This document shows positions 57,745 through 64,000 of a stretch of 64,000 nucleotides of DNA, one piece after another. The notes beneath the pieces were generated by a model. The model did no database searches, had not been told where the DNA came from, and saw only the letters and a list, made by a program, of their open reading frames with translations. Position 1 is the first letter of the stretch. Each line of letters starts with the position of its first letter. The DNA comes from an uncultured Collinsella sp. (lineage in GTDB: Bacteria; Actinomycetota; Coriobacteriia; Coriobacteriales; Coriobacteriaceae), in assembly GCA_902469555.1 (NCBI GenBank), contig CABRDB010000020.1:19882-83881 (forward strand), in the 5' to 3' direction. The position numbers and the translations under genes are program-made.

Positions 57745-58893
57745 GTGTCGGAAAATAGGGATTACTACGAGGTACTTGGCGTCGACAAGGATGCCGACGC
57801 GCGGACGATCAAGCGCGCGTTTCTAAAGAAGGCCCGTACCGTACACCCGGATGTTTCGGACGACCCCGAGGCCGAGGCCAAGTTCAAGGAACTCAACGAG
57901 GCCTATTCCGTTCTTTCCGATGAGCAGAAGCGTGCCAATTACGATCGCTTTGGTACCGCCGATGGCCCTGGTGGCTCCGGCTATGTCGATATCAACGATA
58001 TCTTTGGCGGTATGGGCATGGATGACCTGTTCTCGTCATTCTTTGGCGGCGGCGCCGGCGGTGGTGCCCGCAGCCGGCGCGAGCGCCGTCGCGGTCGCGA
58101 TATGGCCATCTCGCTTTCGGTGACGCTCGAGGAAGCTGCGCTTGGCTGTAAAAAGACGATCAGCTATGACCGCCTTGCTCCCTGCGAGGATTGCAACGGT
58201 ACGGGCAAGGCTGACGGTGCGACCGAAAAGCAGTGCAGCCGCTGCCACGGCACGGGCTATGTCACCACGGTCCAGCGCTCTTTTTTGGGCCAGGTCCAGT
58301 CCTCTTCGCCTTGCCCCGACTGCCACGGCGAGGGCACAGTCATCGATCATCCCTGCGAGACCTGTGACGGCCAGGGCCGCACGCCTTCGCACGAAAAGAT
58401 CGATATCGATATTCCCGCCGGCGTCTCGACCGGTCGCCAACTGCGCGTGAGCGGCTTTGGCGAGGCCGGCCTTCGCGGTGAGCCCTCGGGCGACCTGATC
58501 GTCAACGTGCGTGTCGCCGACCACGAGCGCTTTAAGCGCAATGGCGACGATCTGTACCTGGTGAGCGATATCTCCATTGCGCAGGCCGCGCTCGGCTGCG
58601 AGATCGAGGTCGAGGGCATTATGCCCGACGAGGTCGTCAAGGTGTGCGTCCCCGCTGGCACGCAGTATGGCGACACCGTCAGCGTCAACAATTTCGGCAT
58701 GCCGCGCATCGGCGGTGGCGGCTCACGCGGTCGACTGGTCGTGCAGCTGCGCGTGGTCGTTCCCACGAACCTTTCCAACAAGCAGCGCGAGCTGCTCCGC
58801 GCTTTTGCCGACGAGATGGGCGATGACGTCGCTTCCGGCAAGAAGTCGGTAACCGATCGTATCAAGAGCGCCCTCGACGATATCCTCGATTAA
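57745..58893 (+). CDS. dnaJ: Chaperone protein DnaJ
   Basis: A 382-residue type A J-protein stimulating DnaK. J domain at 5-68 with HPD at 34-36, Gly-rich linker (SFFGGGAGGGARS), zinc domain with CEDCNGTG, CSRCHGTG, CPDCHGEG and CETCDGQG, and both C-terminal domains (IPAGVSTGRQLRVSGFGEAG; LVSDISIAQAALGCEIEV). GTG 57745 follows GGAAGGA. The usual upstream hrcA-grpE-dnaK genes are not here. A possible stress-type promoter (GTTT-N16-GGGTAT, 57677-57702) lies in front. Confidence 0.95.
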   Translation: MSENRDYYEVLGVDKDADARTIKRAFLKKARTVHPDVSDDPEAEAKFKELNEAYSVLSDEQKRANYDRFGTADGPGGSGYVDINDIFGGMGMDDLFSSFFGGGAGGGARSRRERRRGRDMAISLSVTLEEAALGCKKTISYDRLAPCEDCNGTGKADGATEKQCSRCHGTGYVTTVQRSFLGQVQSSSPCPDCHGEGTVIDHPCETCDGQGRTPSHEKIDIDIPAGVSTGRQLRVSGFGEAGLRGEPSGDLIVNVRVADHERFKRNGDDLYLVSDISIAQAALGCEIEVEGIMPDEVVKVCVPAGTQYGDTVSVNNFGMPRIGGGGSRGRLVVQLRVVVPTNLSNKQRELLRAFADEMGDDVASGKKSVTDRIKSALDDILD

Positions 58894-58902
58894 GGAGCCC
58901 GC

Positions 58903-60195
58903 TTGCTCGCACCCCATATTTCCGTCGTCAACCTTGGCTGTCGCGTCAACCGGGTTGAGTCCGACCGTATCACTGCCGATCTTATGCGCCAGGGCTTTGC
59001 GATGGTGGAGCCCCAGGATGCCGACCTGATCGTAATCAATACCTGCGCCGTGACGGGCGAGGCCGAGGCCAAGACCCGCAAGGCCGTCCGTCATGCGCTG
59101 TCATATCCAGGCGAGCCCTACGTGGTCGTGACCGGCTGCGTCGTCAACCTGCATCCCGAAGAGCTATTAGAGCTTTCGGACCGTGTGATTGCCGAGCCGT
59201 CGAAAATCGACGTCGCCGAGCGTGTCTGCGAGGTACTGGGTGTCGAATCCGATAGTGTGGCTGCCTGCAGCGACAGCGATGTGGTCGATGCTCTGGGGCG
59301 CTCGCGTCTGGGCGTGAAGATCCAAGACGGCTGCAATCACCGCTGCACGTATTGTATTGTGTGGAAGGCACGCGGCCCCGAGCGCTCCGTGCCTGTCGAG
59401 TCCGTGCTCGAGCAGGTGCGCGAGGCCCAGGAGGCCGGTGTGCCCGAGGTGGTGCTGACTGGCGTGAACCTGGGCGCCTATGACGGCAAGAGCGCGACTG
59501 ACGAACACGTGGAGATCGATGAGCTGCTCGAGGCCATTATGGAGCGCACTACGATTGCCCACGTGCGCATTTCTTCAGTGGAGCCCATGGACATTTCCGA
59601 GCGCCTGCTCAAGGTGATGGCGCGCTATCCGCAGCGAATCGCGCCGTTCTTGCATCTTCCCGTGCAGTCCGGCTGTACGGCAACCCTGCATCGCATGGGT
59701 CGTCCCTATAGCGCGGAGGCCTTTGAGGACACGGTACGCATGATTCGTACCAATCTGCCCCAGGCGTCACTTTCTTGCGACGTCATCGTCGGCTTTCCCG
59801 GCGAGACGGACGAGGAGTTCGAGGAGTCGCTGGCGTTGTGCCGTCGCGTGGGCTTTTCGCGCATGCATGTCTTCCGCTATAGCAAGCGTCCGGGCACGCT
59901 TGCGGCCGATATGCCCGATCAGGTACCGCCCGAGATTATGGCCGAACGCAGCCGCCGCATGCGTGCCGCCGCTCAGGAGCTTGCGATTGCCGATGCCCGC
60001 CGCCGCGTGGGCACGGTCGAGCGTGCGGTGCTCGAGTATGGCGACAACCTGACGCTCGGCTCCTTCCATCATGCCCGTCTTGACGATGTCTGCGGGCTCA
60101 AGGCCCCGTGCCTGCTCGATGTTGCTATCATCGGAGTCGATGATTCCGGCTTAGTCCATGCTCGCAGGGAGGTCCATGGAAGCCTCGAAGATTAG
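58903..60195 (+). CDS. mtaB: tRNA t6A37 methylthiotransferase MtaB
   Basis: MtaB adds the 2-methylthio group to t6A37 of tRNA-Lys. The N-terminal UPF0004 domain holds three Cys (NLGCRVN, VINTCAVTG, VTGCVVN); the radical SAM cluster is DGCNHRCTYCIVWKARGPERS. A C-terminal TRAM-like region follows. LGCRVN rather than LGCxKN supports the MtaB branch over MiaB/RimO. TTG 58903 lies 9 bases after dnaJ; AAGGAG precedes it. Confidence 0.92.
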   Translation: MLAPHISVVNLGCRVNRVESDRITADLMRQGFAMVEPQDADLIVINTCAVTGEAEAKTRKAVRHALSYPGEPYVVVTGCVVNLHPEELLELSDRVIAEPSKIDVAERVCEVLGVESDSVAACSDSDVVDALGRSRLGVKIQDGCNHRCTYCIVWKARGPERSVPVESVLEQVREAQEAGVPEVVLTGVNLGAYDGKSATDEHVEIDELLEAIMERTTIAHVRISSVEPMDISERLLKVMARYPQRIAPFLHLPVQSGCTATLHRMGRPYSAEAFEDTVRMIRTNLPQASLSCDVIVGFPGETDEEFEESLALCRRVGFSRMHVFRYSKRPGTLAADMPDQVPPEIMAERSRRMRAAAQELAIADARRRVGTVERAVLEYGDNLTLGSFHHARLDDVCGLKAPCLLDVAIIGVDDSGLVHARREVHGSLED

Positions 60196-61162
60196 ACTTA
60201 CCGTTCCCGAGGGGATTGACCCTTCGCGCGTCTTGGGCGCCGGCGACGCTGTCCTTCGCGCGGTTGAAGACTTGGTTCGCGCCCATGTGGTTGCGTGCGG
60301 TGACCAGATTGCCGTGAGCGGCGACCCGGACGAGGTCGAACTCGTGGCGCGTTTTTTCGAACACGCTTTTCGCGAGGCGGCTGCCGGTCGCACGCTGTCT
60401 GCCGACGACGTCTCGCGTTGCTTGGCTGTCCTGCGCGATGGCGAGCACGACGTCTCGTCGCTGCGCGATGACGTGCTGCTGTCGTATCGCGGCCGCGTCA
60501 TTCGTCCCAAGACGCTCGGCCAAAAGCGCTATGTTGATGCCATCCGCTCGCATACCATCACGTTTGGCCTGGGCCCCGCCGGTACCGGTAAGACCTATCT
60601 AGCCATGGCGCTCGCCGTCGCCGCGCTCAAGCGCCACGAGGTGGGTCGCCTGGTCCTTACGCGGCCCGTTGTCGAGGCGGGGGAGAATTTGGGCTTTTTG
60701 CCCGGCACCCTCGAGGAAAAAATCGACCCTTACATGCGTCCGCTCTACGATGCCCTGTTTGACATGATGGATCGTGAGCGTACCGACGAGCTCATGGAGC
60801 GTGGTGTGATCGAGATTGCCCCGCTTGCCTACATGCGCGGCCGCACGCTGAGTGATGCCTTCGTGGTGCTCGACGAGGCGCAAAATACCACGCCCGAGCA
60901 GATGAAGATGTTCCTGACGCGCCTGGGCTTCAACTCCAAGTTCGTGATTACCGGCGACCTGAGCCAGCGTGACCTGGTGGGTCGTCGTGGTGGCTTGGCG
61001 GATGTCGAGAAGATTTTGGGCCGTGTCGATGATGTCGCATTTTCGCACCTCGAGCGTGCCGACGTGGTGCGCCATGCCTTGGTGGGACGTATCGTCGAGG
61101 CATACGATACTTATGATGATGTGCGCGAGAAGCGCGTACGTGACCGAAAGGAGTCCCGTTGA
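60176..61162 (+). CDS. phoH: PhoH-family ATPase
   Basis: Cytosolic PhoH/YbeZ-type P-loop protein implicated in RNA metabolism with YbeY. P-loop LGPAGTGKTYLAMALAVAAL near residue 145, RPVVEAGENLGFLPG and FVVLDEAQNTTPEQMKMFLTRLG (Walker B) are intact. The N-terminus contains a KH-like segment. I use ATG 60176, which overlaps mtaB by 20 bases; ATG 60158 is also possible because the GGGAGG is only 3 bases from 60176. The next gene is its common partner ybeY. Confidence 0.93.
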   Translation: MEASKIRLTVPEGIDPSRVLGAGDAVLRAVEDLVRAHVVACGDQIAVSGDPDEVELVARFFEHAFREAAAGRTLSADDVSRCLAVLRDGEHDVSSLRDDVLLSYRGRVIRPKTLGQKRYVDAIRSHTITFGLGPAGTGKTYLAMALAVAALKRHEVGRLVLTRPVVEAGENLGFLPGTLEEKIDPYMRPLYDALFDMMDRERTDELMERGVIEIAPLAYMRGRTLSDAFVVLDEAQNTTPEQMKMFLTRLGFNSKFVITGDLSQRDLVGRRGGLADVEKILGRVDDVAFSHLERADVVRHALVGRIVEAYDTYDDVREKRVRDRKESR

Positions 61163-61668
61163 GTGTATTGATCAGCAACGATGCCGAGCTCGATACGCTG
61201 CTCGACGCGCATGAGGTGGAGCACATCTGCGAGGTTGTGCTTGCCGCCGAGGGCGCTGAGCGTGAAGTCGAGATTTCCCTTTCGTATGTCGACGAGGACG
61301 AGATGCACGAGCTCAACCACGAGTGGCGCGGTATCGACCGTACCACCGATGTGCTCTCGTTTGAGTGCGACTCTGCCTTTGATGAGGACATTCCCGCTGA
61401 CGAGACGATTGAGCTCGGCGATATTATCTTGGCGCCGCAGGTTATTGCTCGCCAGGCTCCCGGTTTTGGTAACAGTCCCGCCGACGAGTGCCGGCTAATG
61501 CTTGTGCACGGTATGCTGCACCTGCTGGGCTATGACCACATCGAGGACGACGAGGCCGAGGTCATGGAGGCCCGCGAGGATGCCATCCTGCGCGATCTGG
61601 CGCTCGAGCGCGGCGAGGACCCCAAGTTGGTCCATGTCGGTCCCATCACCAACCATGCCCACGACTAG
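61159..61668 (+). CDS. ybeY: Endoribonuclease YbeY
   Basis: YbeY is a zinc metalloprotein for 16S rRNA 3' maturation and ribosome quality control. The metal motif LMLVHGMLHLLGYDHIEDDE (HGxLHLxGYDH) is intact, and HEWRGIDRTTDVLSFE precedes it. TTG 61159 overlaps the phoH stop and follows AAAGGAG. The 169-residue length is normal. Confidence 0.96.
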   Translation: MSVLISNDAELDTLLDAHEVEHICEVVLAAEGAEREVEISLSYVDEDEMHELNHEWRGIDRTTDVLSFECDSAFDEDIPADETIELGDIILAPQVIARQAPGFGNSPADECRLMLVHGMLHLLGYDHIEDDEAEVMEAREDAILRDLALERGEDPKLVHVGPITNHAHD

Positions 61669-61677
61669 GAGCCGTCT

Positions 61678-62055
61678 ATGATTCCCGGATCGAACAAGGA
61701 CCATCCGTCTTTTTTAAAGTCGTTCTCCTACGCCATGGAGGGCTTTGTCACCGCCGTTAAAACCGAACGTAATATCAAGGTCATGCTCGCGGCGGGCGTG
61801 TGTACCGTCATTGCCGGCTGCATCGTCGGCCTCGACATTGCCGAGTGGGCCACGGTTATCATCTGCTGTGGCCTGGTGATTCACGGCGAGCTGTGCAATA
61901 CCGCCATGGAGGCGATCGTCGACCTGGCGACTCAGGAACTTCATCCGCTGGCGAAGCGCGCCAAGGATATCGCCGCCGCTTCCGTGTACGTTCTTTCCAT
62001 CACCGCCGCAATCGTGGGCCTGCTGGTCTTTGCTCACGCGCTTGGCTTTATTTAG
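61678..62055 (+). CDS. dgkA: Diacylglycerol / undecaprenol kinase
   Basis: A 125-residue membrane kinase with three membrane helices. The N-terminal FVTAVKTERNIKVML and the signature GELCNTAMEAIVDLATQELHPLAKRAKDIAAASV (Glu, Asn, Glu, Asp residues of the active site) are conserved. Gram-positive members phosphorylate undecaprenol, recycling the carrier whose precursor is made by uppS. It lies in the usual ybeY-dgkA-era order. Confidence 0.95.
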   Translation: MIPGSNKDHPSFLKSFSYAMEGFVTAVKTERNIKVMLAAGVCTVIAGCIVGLDIAEWATVIICCGLVIHGELCNTAMEAIVDLATQELHPLAKRAKDIAAASVYVLSITAAIVGLLVFAHALGFI

Positions 62056-62067
62056 AAAGGGATTCCC

Positions 62068-63138
62068 ATGTCCGACAATATGCAGCCTACCGATGAGGTT
62101 CTGGACGACGAGGTTCTGGATGAGGTCGTGGATGCCGATTCGCTTGACGAGGTAGAAGAATTCGACCCGTTTGAGGGCATGAGCGACGAGGAGCTTGACG
62201 CCCTATGTGACGAGGACGAGACGTCTCTGGGCTTTGGCGATGTGGAGCCCGGTTTCCGCAGCGGCTTTGTGGCCCTGGTCGGTCGTCCCAACGCCGGTAA
62301 GTCCACGCTGCTCAACGCCTGCTATGGCAAAAAGGTCGCCATCACCTCGCCGGTGGCCCAGACGACTCGCCGCCGCATGCGCGCCGTGGTTAACCGTCCC
62401 GGCTACCAGCTGGTCTTTGTCGATACCCCGGGTATCCATAAGCCCAAGGACGGTCTGGGCTCCGAGCTCAACAAAAGCGCCCTGTTCGAGCTCAATGACG
62501 TTGACGTCGTCGCGTTTTTGATTGATGCCGCCAAGCCCATCGGCAGGGGAGACGCCTGGGTTGCCGAGCGCGTCAGAGGCACCCGCTGCAAGAAGGTCCT
62601 GGTGCTCACCAAGGCCGACGAGGCCGACCCCGCACAGGTCATGGAGCAGCTCAAGGCAGCGCATGAGCTTATGGAATACGACGACGAGATCGTGACCTCG
62701 TCGGTGAAGAACTTCAACGTCGACGCCTTCATTGAGACCGTTGCGCAGTTTTTGCCCGAGGGTCCGCGTTGGTTCCCCGAAGATATGGGTACCGATGCTT
62801 CCGACGAGACGCTTGTCGCCGAGTTTGTGCGCGAGAAAGTCTTGCGCCGCACCCGTGACGAGATCCCGCACTCCGTGGGCGTGATCTGCGATGCGCTCGA
62901 GCAGACCAAGAAGGTGCTGCGCGTGCATGCCACCATTTACGTCGAGCGCGAGGGCCAAAAGGGCATCATCATCGGCAAGGGCGGCGAGATGATCAAACAT
63001 ATCGGTATCGACGCCCGTCGCGATCTTGAGCGTATCTTTGGCACGCAGGTCTTTTTGGAGCTGGACGTGAAGGTCAAGGCCGGCTGGCGCGACGATGAGG
63101 CCCAAATCCGCCGCTTTGGGTATAACGCCGAAGATTAA
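62068..63138 (+). CDS. era: GTPase Era
   Basis: Era binds 16S rRNA near the anti-Shine-Dalgarno end during 30S assembly. GTPase motifs are GRPNAGKSTLLNACYGKK, TRRRMRAVVN, VFVDTPGIHKPKDGLG and LTKADEAD; the KH domain has GKGGEMIKHIGIDARRDLERIFG. An unusual, very acidic N-terminal extension of about 65 residues (Asp/Glu/Val-rich) precedes the G domain, making the protein 356 residues instead of about 300. The ATG follows AAAGGGA. Confidence 0.96.
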   Translation: MSDNMQPTDEVLDDEVLDEVVDADSLDEVEEFDPFEGMSDEELDALCDEDETSLGFGDVEPGFRSGFVALVGRPNAGKSTLLNACYGKKVAITSPVAQTTRRRMRAVVNRPGYQLVFVDTPGIHKPKDGLGSELNKSALFELNDVDVVAFLIDAAKPIGRGDAWVAERVRGTRCKKVLVLTKADEADPAQVMEQLKAAHELMEYDDEIVTSSVKNFNVDAFIETVAQFLPEGPRWFPEDMGTDASDETLVAEFVREKVLRRTRDEIPHSVGVICDALEQTKKVLRVHATIYVEREGQKGIIIGKGGEMIKHIGIDARRDLERIFGTQVFLELDVKVKAGWRDDEAQIRRFGYNAED

Positions 63139-63152
63139 CCTTTCGAACGCAT

Positions 63153-63902
63153 ATGGCAGGTTCTCGCACATATCGCACGAAAGTGCTCGTCCTCGACAAG
63201 ACCAAGCTCAAGGAAACCGATTTGATCTTGACGATGCTTGACGAGCTAGGCCGCCAGGTGCGTGCCGTGGCAAAGGGCGCGCGCAAGCCTGGCGGTCGCT
63301 TGGCGGCGCGCTGCGAGCTGTTCTGCACGGTTGATATGCTGCTCGCGCACGGACGCTCGCTTGACATCGTGTCGCAGGCCGAGTTGTTGGAGGCTCCCCT
63401 TGGCGCCGCCCCCGATTACGAGGCGACCTGTGCGGCGAGCGCGATTGCCGAGGTCGCGCGTGTATGTTCGTTTGAGGATGCCGAGGATCCATTTACCTTT
63501 GCCATTTCCTCGCGCGCCTTAGAACTTGTGGGCGGCGGCCTCGATACGGCGCACATGGACCTCCTGGTAGCCGCCTTTGTCTTTAAACTGCTGTCGCATA
63601 TCGGGTATCGACCCGATTTTTCTGCCTGTGTTTCGTGCGGCGACCCTATGCTGTCGTATTTTTCGTCTCAGGCGGGTGGCTTGCTATGCGGGTCGTGCGC
63701 GTCGAGCGTTCCGGGTGCCGAGCTTGTGTCGACCGGTGAGGTCGCCTGGTTACGAGCCCTTATGGGCATGACCTTCGACGAGCTTATGGATCAAAAGATC
63801 GACCCGCATACTGCGGCGTTTTTGCTCGGGCTTTCGCATGTCTGGGCGGCAACACATACCGATCAACGGCTCCGTGCGATGGAATTCATGTTGGGTCGGT
63901 GA
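63153..63902 (+). CDS. recO: DNA repair protein RecO
   Basis: RecO loads RecA on SSB-coated DNA with RecR. The OB-fold N-terminus reads YRTKVLVLDKTKLKETDLILTMLDE, followed by VAKGARKPGGRLAARCELF. A four-Cys zinc site is visible in CVSCGDPML and GGLLCGSCA. Length 249 is standard. ATG 63153 lies 14 bases after era. The remaining 98 bases to the window edge hold no gene I can support. Confidence 0.95.
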   Translation: MAGSRTYRTKVLVLDKTKLKETDLILTMLDELGRQVRAVAKGARKPGGRLAARCELFCTVDMLLAHGRSLDIVSQAELLEAPLGAAPDYEATCAASAIAEVARVCSFEDAEDPFTFAISSRALELVGGGLDTAHMDLLVAAFVFKLLSHIGYRPDFSACVSCGDPMLSYFSSQAGGLLCGSCASSVPGAELVSTGEVAWLRALMGMTFDELMDQKIDPHTAAFLLGLSHVWAATHTDQRLRAMEFMLGR

Positions 63903-64000
63903 TGATGCGCAGGCGTAGGCTGCTTGTGGTAACATACCGACCTGTTGGTACCTCGACCTTGGTTGCTCGCTCCACCGGCGGCTTCCCAGTCCGAGGCGAA

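Noticed and set aside
56500-57745. CIRCE (HrcA) operator near the dnaJ genes
   Set aside because: No TTAGCACTC-N9-GAGTGCTAA or close variant seen before either J-protein gene.
63903-64000. Small RNA or gene start after recO
   Set aside because: CCTCG and CGAGG segments and an open frame from a TTG are visible, but the region is cut by the window edge and nothing supports a specific call; the conserved SRP RNA loop was looked for and not seen.

Overview
The window is a 64 kb chromosomal housekeeping region of a high-GC bacterium. An actinobacterial-type integration host factor (mIHF), many GTG/TTG starts, acidic Ala/Glu-rich protein tails, an AdhE-type fermentative alcohol dehydrogenase, a PPDK/PPDK-regulator pair and a Firmicutes-like gene order together suggest an anaerobic Coriobacteriia member, most likely Collinsella-like. 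That placement is inference from gene content; no rRNA or tRNA gene is present to test it. The window holds 66 protein genes that I call real, one transposase relic, several well-formed promoters and terminators, and one textbook pyrimidine attenuator.

Layout. 1-5.8 kb: end of a radical-SAM protein and its DUF2344 partner, rplU-rpmA-obgE-nadD-yqeK-rsfS. 5.8-8.0 kb: a REP-associated transposase (RAYT) framed by inverted palindromes, then dinB on the minus strand. 8.1-10.7 kb: rpsP-khpA-rimM-trmD-lepB. 10.8-17.7 kb: glyQ-glyS-PPDK regulator-ppdK, sitting where rplS would normally follow trmD. 17.8-24.5 kb: rplS, rnhB, yraN, comM, dprA, trmFO, xer recombinase. 24.5-34.8 kb: rpsB-tsf, then pyrH-frr-uppS-cdsA-dxr-rseP-ispG-proS (translation, undecaprenyl and phospholipid precursors, MEP isoprenoid steps, site-2 protease). 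35-39.2 kb, minus strand: an APH-like kinase, adhE, a second RAYT relic with its own inverted repeats, rpmB. 39.5-45 kb: the pyrR-B-C-K-D-F operon behind a three-hairpin attenuator. 45-47.6 kb: mihF-gmk-rpoZ-thiI. 47.8-52.3 kb: comEA-comEC-holA, rpsT. 52.4-63.9 kb: lepA-dusB-hemW, two dnaJ-type genes, mtaB-phoH-ybeY-dgkA-era-recO.

How it fits together. Most genes serve translation (ribosomal proteins, factors, tRNA modification, Gly/Pro charging), ribosome biogenesis GTPases, envelope precursor synthesis and de novo UMP synthesis. Competence genes (comM, dprA, comEA, comEC) are spread over two loci. The PPDK plus PPDK-regulator pair and AdhE point to a fermentative metabolism.

The least ordinary items are: a DnaJ-like protein whose second C-terminal substrate domain is replaced by membrane segments, in the slot where hrcA-grpE-dnaK usually lie; a site-2 protease with a winged-helix-like segment in its cytoplasmic loop; a tyrosine recombinase whose only sensible start is a non-canonical AUA (or CUG) codon; and two RAYT loci, one intact and one decayed, each bracketed by palindromic inverted repeats with a shared GGGACGG core.
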